From: Termitomyces sp. T153
Lineage: Eukaryota; Basidiomycota; Agaricomycetes; Agaricales; Lyophyllaceae
DNA length: 64,000 bases
Direction of reading: 5' to 3'
Assembly (NCBI GenBank): GCA_018296165.2
Contig: JACKQL020000106.1
Span: 62,001 to 126,000, forward strand
Shown here: positions 23,215 to 33,806 of the stretch, in pieces
How the letters are laid out: each line of letters begins with the position of its first letter
Position numbering within the stretch: the first letter of the stretch is position 1
Made by a program: the position numbers and the translations under genes
Notes under the pieces: generated by a model
Told to the model about the DNA's origin: nothing
Databases searched by the model: none
The model's input: the letters and a program-made list of their open reading frames with translations, nothing else

Positions 23215-23872
23215 ATGAACTTCATCGAGTACGATCTCTTTGGCGGGGCCATCAGAGCTCAAACACCATCTAATCTCCGTGATGCTGCGTGGGTAACATT
23301 CGTCTGTTGCATTCCGTGGCCTGCTTATGATTCACAGGAATTAGAGAGATACGCCAAGTTCCGGACAATCAAGAGGTCCTTCTTTACCCTGACTCGGGCG
23401 TCAGTATCATCGTGGAAATTCTAGAAAAGGTCGAACCTTCCGGCTTCGATGACGCAGTAAGGTATGTCCTTCAGAACTCTTCTAGATCTATCATACGGTA
23501 TACAGTGAGCTTATGTCCGTTTCCAGGTTCCATTTTGACTCCCTCGCTCATGACAATTTGGCTGTGTCAGCCGTGGTTGACGCCGTAAACGTTATCCCAA
23601 ATGACCGAGGAGACGGCACTCCGTCCGCTATCGTGCTATATGGCACACAGCAAGTTCCGAAGTTTAACCATGCAGAACCTGATACCATCCATATCTTTAT
23701 GGCGCTCTACCGTATAACGTCAAAAGCCGTAGACCTTGTAGTATCGTTTAATGTTCCAACAAAAACAGGCGACGGAAATGAGGTTTCACGAGAATACGCG
23801 GATGCAGTACGGGAACAGTTTAAAAAGTTCGTACGATCGCTCAAAATCGTTGACTATAGGCTATTCGTATGA
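23215..23872 (+). CDS. MOG1: Ran guanine nucleotide release factor MOG1
   Basis: Three exons (23215-23288, 23345-23461, 23527-23872) encode 178 residues. The reconstructed start is NFIEYDLFGGAIRAQTPSNL, then EIRQVPDNQEVLLYPDSGVS, IIVEILEKVEPSGFDDAVRF, FDSLAHDNLA, IVLYGTQQVPKF and a C-terminal FMALYRITSKAVDLVVSFN. The RQVPDNQEV(F/L) block and overall size are diagnostic of MOG1, a small nuclear protein that binds Ran/GSP1 and promotes nucleotide release during nuclear import. The second acceptor (TTAG at 23344) was chosen because the nearer CAG gives a stop. Confidence 0.93.
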
Positions 23873-24089
23873 TTACATTGGGATGTTTTCTTTTCGTAGG
23901 TACCGATTTTGAATGTCTTTTGTCGGAAGCTAGAATGTGTACATTGCCCTTTTTCGAAACCATCCTTTATCGGGTTTTGCTCGTATACATGTTCGAAATA
24001 AATTTACGATGTCTTACAATAAACTAGTTCTACACATAGGTATACAATGCTTGACCTTCAGGTAAAAACAAGATTTTTTATCCTCCTGC

Positions 24090-25797
24090 TCAGACGGTGG
24101 TTCCATCTAACGCCTCTTCTGCCTCAGGCTCTTCAACTATCCGCTCCCGAGTAGCCAATGAAGTTGCAGCAGCTGCAGCCTTGGCCTCCTTTTTCCGTTT
24201 GGCAGAATCCTTGAGCTTTTCCCAGCGTTCACGGAATTTCACGATTATAGCTTTCTAGGAGGTATTTAAGACACGAGTAGGCAGAATATTAGAAGAAACA
24301 GGAGAGAACGGACGTGTTTGTCGTTTTCAGCTCGAAGGCTTTGAACCTCGTCTTCAAGCTCTTTCAACCGGCGAGCATACTGCGCTTCCCTGCCAGAGGT
24401 CATGCTAGGTATTGGGACAGAAGGCATATTCAGTGTGTTAAAGTCCACGTTCATTGGACGCTGGCCGATCATAGAAGCCCCCATGACTCTCTGAGCCTGA
24501 AGCAAGATAGTAATTGTAAAGTGGGAACAAGCCAAGCGATGACTTACCTCCTTCGTTGCTTGGACTATGCTATCCCGTAATTGAATATCTTGTTCTTTTC
24601 GAAGATGGATTGTCTTTTCCAGGGCTTCTATCCGTTTCTTCATCGCTTCGGCTTCCAAATTTAAACGGGAATTTTCCTTTTTCAGCATCATTGGAGATGG
24701 CTCATTCCCGGATGGAACAACAAAAAAGGATTCCGACAACTCATCACCAAGGGTTTCTTCGAGATCGTGTCAATAGTGATTTACAGGATAAAAGAAGGTG
24801 CTACCTTCATCAAATAGTCCGTCTTCAAAATCGTCTTCTCTGCCGGACGTACTCTGGGCTGATGTGCTTTTCTGGACGTGAAAGTGCCTTGAGTCACGAC
24901 CAATCCCTATTCGTTTGGTAAGACGTGACAGCATCGGTTCATCTGCAGAGTCGGTATCACTGCCAAATTTAACATCTATTCGGGGTGTTCGCGGTGCAGG
25001 CGGCGTCTTTACGCCTGAGGGAACATCTATGTTCCCTAAGGGTACAGTCGCAAATGCCACAGGTTGCGACAAATTTTCTAACATTCCTTGCATGATATTC
25101 CAGAATTGATTGAAAGCATCTCCAGGGTCTGACTTGGGAAAGACCAATTAGTACATGGAGTGGAATTTAAAGTGATATACAACTCACACGCTGTCCAGCG
25201 AGCAGCATGAAGGACTCATCCACTGTATTCTGGCTATCACTCATAGGCCGAAGAGGAGGGGTAGATGGATTAGATCGAGTCAAATTGGGGGGTCGTGAAG
25301 ATCGGGGAGTTTGAGCCTGGGCAACTTCAAGTTTTTGTGGCAAAGCCGGGTCTTTGCCCTCCTCCTTAAGCTTCTCAATCTTTCTTTCTAGTTCCTTGGC
25401 TGCTTTAGTGTGATCATTATGCAATAGTCGAAGGGTCCGCTTGGTCTTTAGGGAGACGAAGAGATATGAGCGTTCCAGCACACATGAAACAGGATTTTAC
25501 TGAACTGATTCATCGTGACTACGTTCGACAGCAGCAAGGTATGCTTCTGCAGCCTTCAGGTGCTCCTCATATGCTGGTATGAGGAGTCCATTTCCCAGAT
25601 GTTCATCAGCATTTGCGGCATGTTGATGAGCCTGTTTGTGACGTTAGTGATATGGGAAAAGGCGAATCGATATTCAGAATCACAGCATTCATAGGAAGTG
25701 GAACGCGGGACATCATTGCTTATGTATTAACCGTAAAGCGGAGGGATTTTCGCGGATGCTCTGCTAAAGTCTTCTGCAGGATAGATGCAAATCGCAT
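24090..25797 (-). CDS. NRBF2/ATG38-like MIT-domain and coiled-coil protein
   Basis: A multi-exon minus-strand gene with a secure body and an uncertain first exon. The body begins AHQHAANADEHLGNGLLIPA, YEEHLKAAEAYLAAVERSHD, then TKRTLRLLHNDHTKAAKELE: a three-helix MIT-like module of the type in NRBF2/Atg38. A Pro/Ser-rich linker follows, then an acidic EDDFEDGLFDE, then SESFFVVPSGNEP and a long coiled coil (MLKKENSRLNLEAEAMKKRI; AQYARRLKELEDEVQSLRAE). It ends with a basic KFRERWEKLKDSAKRKKE and an acidic tail. Known role of the family: it bridges the autophagy PI3-kinase complex I (Atg14/Vps15). Proposed exon 1 (MRFASILQKTLAEHPRKSL, ATG at 25797) joins in frame but through a weak GTTAAT donor; another ATG at 25931 (MRPEDEDKVYVRI) is an alternative. 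ATG38 identity is inference from architecture. Confidence 0.65.
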
Positions 25798-25934
25798 TTC
25801 TAGATTTGTTCGGCTCTCGGATGGTGGGCTAACATAGACAAACAAGAAGACTTCCCAAATTTGGAAGAGGACTGGCCGGCGTGGCGGCATGTTCAATTCG
25901 CACATAGACTTTGTCTTCGTCTTCCGGTCTCATT

Positions 25935-26494
25935 TAAATTGAAGTGGGTCAGCTTTAAACTTTCCTATGTCACAGTGACGCCACTTTCAATGGGTCCTCC
26001 GCGATCGACTCAGAATGCATCGTACATACTTCTTTGACTCCATTGCCACCCCCTATAAATCTGCTTGTAGGAGGGGTGACCTTACGTATATATTCTTAAC
26101 GTCTAAAAATCTTCTGACACTCATTCGACTTATAATACTCAATCAGCTGCCATGCACGTCATGACCTCACACAAGTCGAAAAGGAACATCTGTCCACAAA
26201 CTTCATGTCTTCGAATCAATGAAATAAAATGGAAATTTGCTTCATCTTCTCACTGCCCTTTTTTACACATCGATCTATTCTGCAAGACCAACAGAACTCC
26301 ACCAGGCCCACAAGAATTGAAACATTAGCGCCACACTCAAAACAGCGGGCTATACAACAAGCGAATACACGGCCAGGATAACCCACAAAAACCCGAAAGA
26401 GCTCCTATATCTGCCCCAATGAACTCCTTTTGGAAAATACATAAATCTACTGCAAGACGAAAAACCACAGCCTATTCGCACCACGAAAGCCAAG
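25935..26494. other. Intergenic stretch, nothing recognised
   Basis: About 560 bp between the MIT-domain gene and a small hypothetical gene. It is AT-leaning, with no tRNA, repeat or conserved frame seen. Confidence 0.5.
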
Positions 26495-26907
26495 ATGCAT
26501 CATCACCCACATCTACCTCCCACTTTCAATGATGCTGTAAAGAAGTTGAAACTTTCTTATTTCAAACGAAGGCAGACTGCAAGGAGACAGAGCAAGGAAG
26601 CCAGAGAGGAAGAGGAGATGGTGGCCTTCAGAAAGAGTCTTCAAGAGGCTCAAAGTCTGATCTATCGCAACAATCCTGCCATCACGTACCACGGTAGGAC
26701 CATAATTAACCCAGTAAGTTCAGCTTTGATTTGTCATAGCAAGTTTGACTTATCATATACGATCTTCAGAATTACAAGGGGCCAAACCCATGCGCAGGCT
26801 CAAGAGTAATTCATGATGATTATCTATTCAACGAAGCTGTTCACAATATGACGTGGGATCCCACTCCTCTTGAAGCAAAGCCATCTGAATATGCTTATTG
26901 GGATTGA
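26495..26907 (+). CDS. Small hypothetical basic protein
   Basis: Two exons (26495-26713 and 26770-26907) with a clean GTAAGT donor and CTTCAG acceptor encode 118 residues. The N-terminal half is a Lys/Arg/Glu-rich helix (FNDAVKKLKLSYFKRRQTAR, then KEAREEEEMVAFRKSLQEAQ). The C-terminal half is different: NPAITYHGRTIINPNYKG, then VIHDDYLFNEAVHNMTWDPT, ending KPSEYAYWD. No signal peptide or membrane segment. Codon use is protein-like on both sides of the intron, which supports a real gene; no family is recognised. Confidence 0.55.
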
Positions 26908-27405
26908 GTGTGGTGCTAAATCGCCGTTTCTGGAATCAATAAGAACAGTTTTGTCATATGTGCGCAATCACTTGGCAGCTACTGCTACTGCTCTCATATT
27001 CATGACATACCCATGTATTATACCATTGCAACTCGTACTGCTACCAATGAAAATACCATCTATTTACTCTTAATTTAACATCCACCAAAACGTCAAGCAA
27101 AACTTTTCGTTTTGCCAGATGATGGCGACAAAATTGCATAGTTTTGACTCATTCAAAAAACCCTCAATAAACTCCGGTAATAATATTCACTTCACATTTG
27201 GTGGTTCGGCCCGCATCGTAAACACGCAGCAGCCAGAGTGGCGCAAATCTGCGATGCGAACTTTGCTCAGTAAGCCGGCACGATTTGCATTTCTGGGTCA
27301 GGAAAGATACAGCTATTGAGTGGAGAAGCCAAGGAAATATTGAATTGAATAAACAGGGTGAAAAAACGACGGATCATGTTTTCGGCGTTCGCTGACTCGT
27401 GATCC

Positions 27406-28053
27406 GTGGATAAAACGGGGCACACAGAGCTAATGACAGAGTCGTGGACGCCCTCTTTGCTACCCATCACCAACATGCAACTATTTTCCTTCCTTGAGCG
27501 TCGCAGGTCGACCGCAATCTCACCGCCCGCTAAAATCGAGGTAAATAGAACAATAATAGGTTCCGAGAATTATCGTCTGATTAGTACTCAGCTGAATGCT
27601 CAAGATGCGCAGATCAAGACGCTGGCCAGATCTTCAATGCTCGTGCGCTCTGCCTCATTGCTCAAAGCGAAATTGACGGGCACTCGAACGAAGCGCACTG
27701 CTTCGCCAAGCGGATCTGGCAGACCAGTATCTTACTTCGTGAAAACAGGCCGAACTCCGAACTCCGAATCTTGGAGATACTCCGCATCATTTGTGGATTT
27801 CGAAACGAGTCATCCGAAGCGCAAATCATCACTCAAACGTCTGCTCCAGCATATGCGATCATCGTCGAGAGAAGAGCGGTTAAGGGCTTATGATCAGGAG
27901 GAGCTGATTGAATTAGCTTACTTGCTGGAGCTCAAGGAGACGGAGAGCGTGCAGTCGGTTACGGCTAAGAGAAATACACGAGTGTGTCAAGGAAACTATC
28001 GACGGTCGAGGGAGGTGGAGATCATCGATCCGTACACGGCCAGGTATCCATGA
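27406..28053 (+). CDS. Hypothetical Ser/Arg-rich protein
   Basis: An unspliced frame of 215 codons. No known domain. The N-terminus may instead start at the internal Met of MTESWTPSLLP (27433) or MQLFSFLERRRS (27475). The middle is basic and Ser/Thr-rich (SASLLKAKLTGTRTKRTASP, WRYSASFVDFETSHPKRKSS). The C-terminal part has a predicted helix (REERLRAYDQEELIELAYLL) and ends REVEIIDPYTARYP. It follows the 118-residue gene in the same direction and may be a lineage-specific gene; no function is proposed. Confidence 0.5.
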   Translation: MDKTGHTELMTESWTPSLLPITNMQLFSFLERRRSTAISPPAKIEVNRTIIGSENYRLISTQLNAQDAQIKTLARSSMLVRSASLLKAKLTGTRTKRTASPSGSGRPVSYFVKTGRTPNSESWRYSASFVDFETSHPKRKSSLKRLLQHMRSSSREERLRAYDQEELIELAYLLELKETESVQSVTAKRNTRVCQGNYRRSREVEIIDPYTARYP

Positions 28054-28342
28054 TAGCGTCCAGGCGCTTTTCATTCCGTCTTCACCTGGTACTATCTTTG
28101 GATGGATTTTAGGTTGTTATGTTATTTGGACTGCTGTAGTAGTTTTTAGCAGCTAGCCTTGTGGTGATCGGCTGCTACATAATCATTGCCGAAAGGTTGG
28201 CATGTGTGAGCTCATGTGACTCCTTTTCGCTTTTGAATCTCACTGTTGTCAACGATTCGAACCCTCATTTTGAAGCGTTTACTTTCTATCCGGATTTCCC
28301 GTCACTTTTTCTCAGCTTTTCGGTGGTGTTGTCCTCGACGCC
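28054..28342. other. Intergenic/5' region of RSP5
   Basis: About 290 bp rich in pyrimidines towards the RSP5 start (TTCCCGTCACTTTTTCTCAGC and similar), as is common upstream of fungal start codons. No other feature is seen. Confidence 0.45.
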
Positions 28343-31328
28343 ATGTCTGTCCCCCCTGTCGCTGTATTGTGCGTTCTTCTTGTTTTGTCAGTTTCCTTCT
28401 ATCACATCTAATCCTCGCCATAGGACCAAGAAGATTAGGATAACAGGTACAGAACGTGTCTCAAGTACTATGACCTACTTGCTTATCTGATCTTTCCCCC
28501 AGTTGTCGCCGCAGACGGACTTTCGAAACGAGATGTTTTCCGGCTCCCCGACCCGTTTGCAGTCATCACTGTTGACGCAGAACAGACCCACACGACGAGT
28601 GTCATAAAGAAGACACTCAATCCCTATTGGAACGAGAGTTTTGATATGTATGTGCTGGTCGTCATTTTGGTCGTGCGCAATACATAGCAATCTAACTCAA
28701 CAACAGAACGGTTAAAGAGTCGTCTGTCGTCGCAGTCCAAATCTTCGACCAGCGAAAATTCAAGCGACGGGATCAGGGATTTCTGGGCGTTGTTAATGTG
28801 CGGGTCGCAGATGTGTTGGACTTGCAGCTGGATGGACATGGTGCGTGCTTCATAATGTCACTCTTCTCAGCGTCCGCTTATCTCCCGACAGAAATGCTTA
28901 CACTAGATCTCAAGAAGTCCAATGACAACCTCGTTGTTCACGGGAAATTGATCATGTATCTATCCACGAATATTTCGCAGCCAATAGCCAACCCTGGGCC
29001 GTCCCAGGTCAGCGGTCTAACGACGGCACTTGCAGACATGGGACTCAATCAATCGCCTGCCGCCAGTACTTCTAATCTTGCTTTACAACCGGGTTCGAGC
29101 ACCGCCCTCTCCCGTACCCCAAGTTCCCACGCCACAGTTACCGAGAGCACGAGTCCAATCATACCTTCTTCCAGTGTATCTCCAGCTGCCACGACAGAAA
29201 CGGAACAAACGACCTCTCCATCCCGCCCAACAAGTATCGGTGCTTCCTTCACTTCCCCAACTCCCGCCCCTTCTACGACTGTCACAATGTCCAGTCCAAC
29301 CGGTGGCACCACCTCTTCCGGATCTGCTGCGCAATCCGCCCAGATGCGCAATTTCAATCCCAATGTCGATCAATATGGACCGTTGCCTCCAGGCTGGGAG
29401 CGTCGCATTGATCCACTTGGCAGAACGTACTATGTGGACCACAATACACGCAGCACAACCTGGAATCGTCCTTCTTCTAATGTCGCTGCGAATAATAACG
29501 CCCAGGATAACGAAACCAATGCCGCCCGCGATCAACATTCCCGTCGCATCCTAGTGGATGACCTCCTCGAAGCCAGTAATGCCACTTATCGGTCATCATC
29601 GATGTCTGGATCAACATCACAACCAGCTGCAGCATCTAACGCGATCTCTAACGGAAATACGACAGCTGGAAGCGGCAGCCTTCCCAATGGCTGGGAAGAA
29701 CGTTACACACCTGAAGGACGTCCTTATTACGTCGATCACAATACACGCACAACAACCTGGGTTGATCCTCGAAGACAAACTATCATCCGTGTTATGGGCC
29801 CACAAGGGCAAGGGTCCAATCTTCAACCCCAACCCATCTCTCAGCTTGGACCTCTACCCTCTGGATGGGAAATGCGGCTTACATCAACAGCGCGCGTTTA
29901 CTTTGTTGATCATAACACAAAGACGACAACTTGGGACGACCCTCGATTGCCGTCGACTCTCGATGCTAATGTACCGCAATACAAGCGCGACTTCAGAAGA
30001 AAACTCATCTACTTCAGGAGTCAGCCCGCTATGCGCGCACAGCCTGGAAATTGCCAGATCAAAATCAGAAGAAACCACATCTTCGAAGACAGTTATGCGG
30101 AAATCATGAGGCAAACACCGAATGACCTGAAAAAACGTCTGATGATTAAGTTCGATGGTGAAGATGGCCTGGATTATGGTGGACTGTCAAGGTCCGTTTC
30201 CCACTGCGTTGTACTTCGATAATGATCCTGACGTTGTACCTCCAGAGAGTTCTTCTTCCTGCTCTCGCATGAGATGTTCAATCCCTTCTATTGCCTCTTT
30301 GAATATTCCGCCCATGACAACTATACCCTCCAGATAAATCCTGCATCAGGCGTGAACCCAGAGCACCTTAATTATTTCAAATTCATCGGCCGTTGTCTGG
30401 GTCTGGGTATCTTTCATCGCCGCTTCTTGGATGCCTATTTTATTGTTAGTTTCTACAAGATGATATTGAAGAAGAAAGTTACGCTGGCCGACTTGGAGAG
30501 CGTCGATGCTGAGCTACATCGTGGTATGACCTGGATGCTGTACGCTTACATTTTTTCATCTCCACCATTCCACCCTAATCTTGTTCATAGAGAGAATGAT
30601 ATCACTGCCGTCATTGACGAAACTTTCACCACTGTGGAGGAGCGTTTCGGTGAGATGGTTACCGTTGAGCTCAAGCCCGGAGGTGCCGATGTCGCGGTCA
30701 CCGAGGAAAACAAGAAGGAATATGTTGACCTCATCGTTGACTATCGTATCTCCAAGCGTGTCAAGGACCAGTTTGAGGCATTTATGTCAGGTTTCAGCGA
30801 GCTTATTCCCCTGGATCTTGTCACAGTCTTTGACGAACGAGAACTTGAACTCTTGATTGGTGGTATGTCGGAGATTGACGTGTACGTGTTCCCCTCACGT
30901 ATTCCCAATTCTTGGCCTCATTTTTCAACAGTGATGATTGGACGAAGTTCACCGACTATCGTGGTTACGAAGTGAACGACGAAGTCATCCAATGGTTCTG
31001 GAAATGTGTCCGCAGTTGGCCGCCGGAACGTAAATCCCGCCTTCTCCAGTTTGCGACCGGCACGTCTCGTATCCCCGTCAATGGATTCAAGGATCTGCAA
31101 GGCTCTGATGGGCCGCGTCGCTTCACAATTGAAAAGTCGGGTGATCCATCGCAACTCCCAAAGAGTCACACCTGCTTCAATAGGATTGATCTACCTCCAT
31201 ACAAGGATTATGCAAGTTTAGAGCAAAAACTCACTCTCGCCGTAGAGTACGTTTCTTATCGCGTTTCATCTATGACATCTGGCTTACATTGTCTTGGCAG
31301 AGAAACCGTTGGATTTGGACAGGAGTAG
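28343..31328 (+). CDS. RSP5: NEDD4-family HECT E3 ubiquitin ligase RSP5
   Basis: Nine exons (28343-28368, 28424-28446, 28503-28647, 28707-28840, 28892-30191, 30246-30539, 30591-30881, 30932-31246, 31301-31328) join in frame to 851 residues. N-terminal C2 domain: [51 protein letters not shown]. After a Ser/Thr/Pro-rich linker come three WW domains: [40 protein letters not shown] and [20 protein letters not shown]. The HECT domain ends with the catalytic Cys in [15 protein letters not shown] and the conserved terminus ETVGFGQE. In the HECT body, [20 protein letters not shown] and [15 protein letters not shown] are diagnostic. It binds PY motifs of cargo adaptors to ubiquitinate plasma-membrane transporters and other targets at membranes. 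The first exon (MSVPPVAVL) is very short; its donor GTGCGT is the only one found that keeps the frame. Confidence 0.96.
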
Positions 31329-31684
31329 TGCCTTGGACGCATAGTTAAGATTGTACTATGTTCCATTTACCTCTGTACTTTTCACTTTGATAGCGTTATA
31401 CTCCGCCCTCCCTTCCATCTATTATATGTTCTGGTTATGTCCATATGTTTACATCTCGGATTGCATCACTTGTGCATGATCTGATGATCTTTCCATTTTG
31501 AATGTTGTCGACCTCTAGAAGAGATTTTTCTCCAAGAGTTTTCATATCCTTCAAGCTCGTATTAGCTACAGCAGACACCAAAGATAAATATTGGCTACTA
31601 TGATACTGAGGCGATAATATATAATAATGAGTGTACATTAAAGCTCGAAAGATTTGGTCGAAAAACGGGCGTAATTGAAAAGCA

Positions 31685-33672
31685 TCATCGTTTTTCAAAG
31701 GCAAACGCGATGTAGATGTCTAAATCGAAATTAGCGGCTAGTCAGAATTGACTGTCGGGAGATAGGGACGAACTTGCAGCTTCCCACTGATCCTCATCCA
31801 TAGAACTTTCCCCATTTACATCGACCACCTTCATGCGGACCATTAGAGGTCCGAACTCTTGATGATCCTGATTCTCCGAAAAGACATGGTGGAACTCTTC
31901 TTTATACACCGGGTATAAGTTGTATTCCGCAGCCATCCTAAAAAATGAACATGCGCAGGCATGAGGTCAGGGCGTCTGATGAATAAGCAAGATTCAAGGG
32001 CACCCACTCCACAAAGCTGTCCCAATATACGACATACTCTGGTACGTTGTCAACAGCATCTTGCAAAAAGAACCAGTACTTGTGCCCAAATACTTTTCTC
32101 TTATCGCGACTCTCAAATTTAATCTTGTACACCGAATTACCAAAAGACAGGTCCTTCGCACCCGGTGGTAGCACGTCGAGGTGTTCTCTGACAAAGATCT
32201 GATTAGGATACGGATAGCCACGATGATCGGATGTATTGACATACAACAGGAACTCGGCATTTGGTATTGTGCCGATAAACGACCCGCCTCTCCGCAGAAA
32301 CCTACTAACGTTATCCAACATACAACGCGCCTTTTGTTCGGTTTCGAAAGCGTAATGCATGCAAAACTGCATGGATACGACATCAAATGGTTCGCCCGTT
32401 AAGGAAACGTCGTTGTCAAGCCCGTACGACGGATCCATCCCGAGCAAGTCGGGAGGAAAGGCATTCGTCAACGGTTGTGTGTAACAGTCCAGTGCTGCAA
32501 AAGTTGCGGCAAATTTCGGAGGTCGGAGTGTCTCCCATCTCGAACGTGCTTGATCGATGGACACAGCTGCGATGTCTGCCAAATACGGAGATGCAGATGA
32601 ACGAAGGCTGTCAGAGTTGGGAGTCAGGGAAACGGGAAAGGAAACGTACCGACACCCACAAGCTCACAAACCCGTGCTTTTGCCCATTTTGTCATATCAC
32701 CGCCTTTGCCGCAACCCATGTCAAGAACCCTGCCAGACCCGGTGTTTCGAAAGCCGCCTCTGAGGCTGCCATTACCATTCGCAGCTCTCGACTTGGACGC
32801 GGCCAATGCCGGATGGGCAAACCGTGTGATTAACACGGATTTGACCCAGTTGTTAAAGTTCTTAAGTCCAATAATGGGTGACTCGAGACGCTGAACTACA
32901 CCCACGTCTGGTCGTGAGTTATCTGCAAAAAGACGTTGAAAAGTTATACTGTCCTGAACAATGAATGTAACCTACAATGATCGACGACGACTCCGACATC
33001 TCCTGCCATCTTCTTCTGTGGTGGTTGGTCGGGATCCGGGTAAAACCCATCATTTCGTCTTCTCTTCTTCGCCTGTGTAATTTGTATTGCACCACGACCT
33101 CGGAATCGGTAATCTCTGTATGTTTCCATCTCTGCTGGGGAAAGAGGGATCATGACAGAGGTGGGGGGTGTTATCCTGGCTCGTGGGGCGTACGGTATGG
33201 ACGAAGAAGCAGGTGGGGGTGGGGGTGGCATGGAAGACTGTGTGCGTGCTGCAATAGTGGCCTGTGCTGAGAAGGAGGCGGAGATGGACGAGGAGGAGGA
33301 AGAGGGGCGCGAACGGGATACTGGGGAGTCGCGTTCGCGAGTTGGTGATGGACTTGTCTTCTTGGAGGCAGATGGAAGTTCAAGAGCAGATCGTGTCAGG
33401 GGCTGAGACGCATCGAGTTTGTTTTCGGCGTCAGCATGTAGGATATGCGACAGGGTAGATGATCTCAAAGGCGCAGGAGAATGATGAGGAGGCTCATGTG
33501 TCTCAGCAGGATTCAGCAGATCCAGGATTGCTGTGGCTCTTCTGCCGCCGAGAGACGGGCTCGCCAAGGGTGAAGAGACAGAGCTGCTCGGTGATGGCAG
33601 TGGCAGCATCGGGGCAGCCACCCCGATTGGCGAATTGAGTACAGCATCTCGGACAGGATCAAACGCCGGCAT
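31685..33672 (-). CDS. ABD1: mRNA cap guanine-N7 methyltransferase ABD1
   Basis: A multi-exon minus-strand gene, start ATG at 33672 (MPAFDPVRDAVL). About 240 N-terminal residues are disordered and Ser/Pro-rich with a basic AKKRRRNDGFYPDPDQPPQK. The catalytic domain begins HYNSRPDVGVVQRLESPIIG, LKNFNNWVKSVLI. The SAM-binding motif I is VLDMGCGKGGDMTKW, then IAAVSIDQARSRWETL, GEPFDVVSMQFCMHYAF and GGSFIGTIPNAEFLL. The final exon is short: splicing at A|GTTCGT joins to NIYIAFAFEKR and a stop at 31687-31685, matching the family's conserved C-terminus; without it the frame would end early at 31742. It methylates the GpppN cap of nascent mRNA in the nucleus. It lies convergent to RSP5 and directly downstream of APE2 (134 bp from that gene's stop to this start). 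Confidence 0.92.
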
Positions 33673-33806
33673 CGTGTCAGACAGCGAGCAGCACTCTAAT
33701 AATCTCAGCGACAACAGCAAGACACTCGAGCTCACCGCCACTCTCGGCGATGATGATAAAACACAGCTCAAAATTTAGCGACTTGATATCACGTAAGCAA
33801 CTACAG

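Noticed and set aside
28246..28262. GGGTTCGAATC-like tRNA B-box on the minus strand
   Set aside because: The bases around it do not form a T-stem, and no A-box or acceptor stem is found at the right distance.
31742..31840. Early stop of ABD1 (frame ending SPDSQF)
   Set aside because: A short intron starting A|GTTCGT and ending TTTAG joins to the conserved terminus NIYIAFAFEKR, so the early stop lies in an intron.
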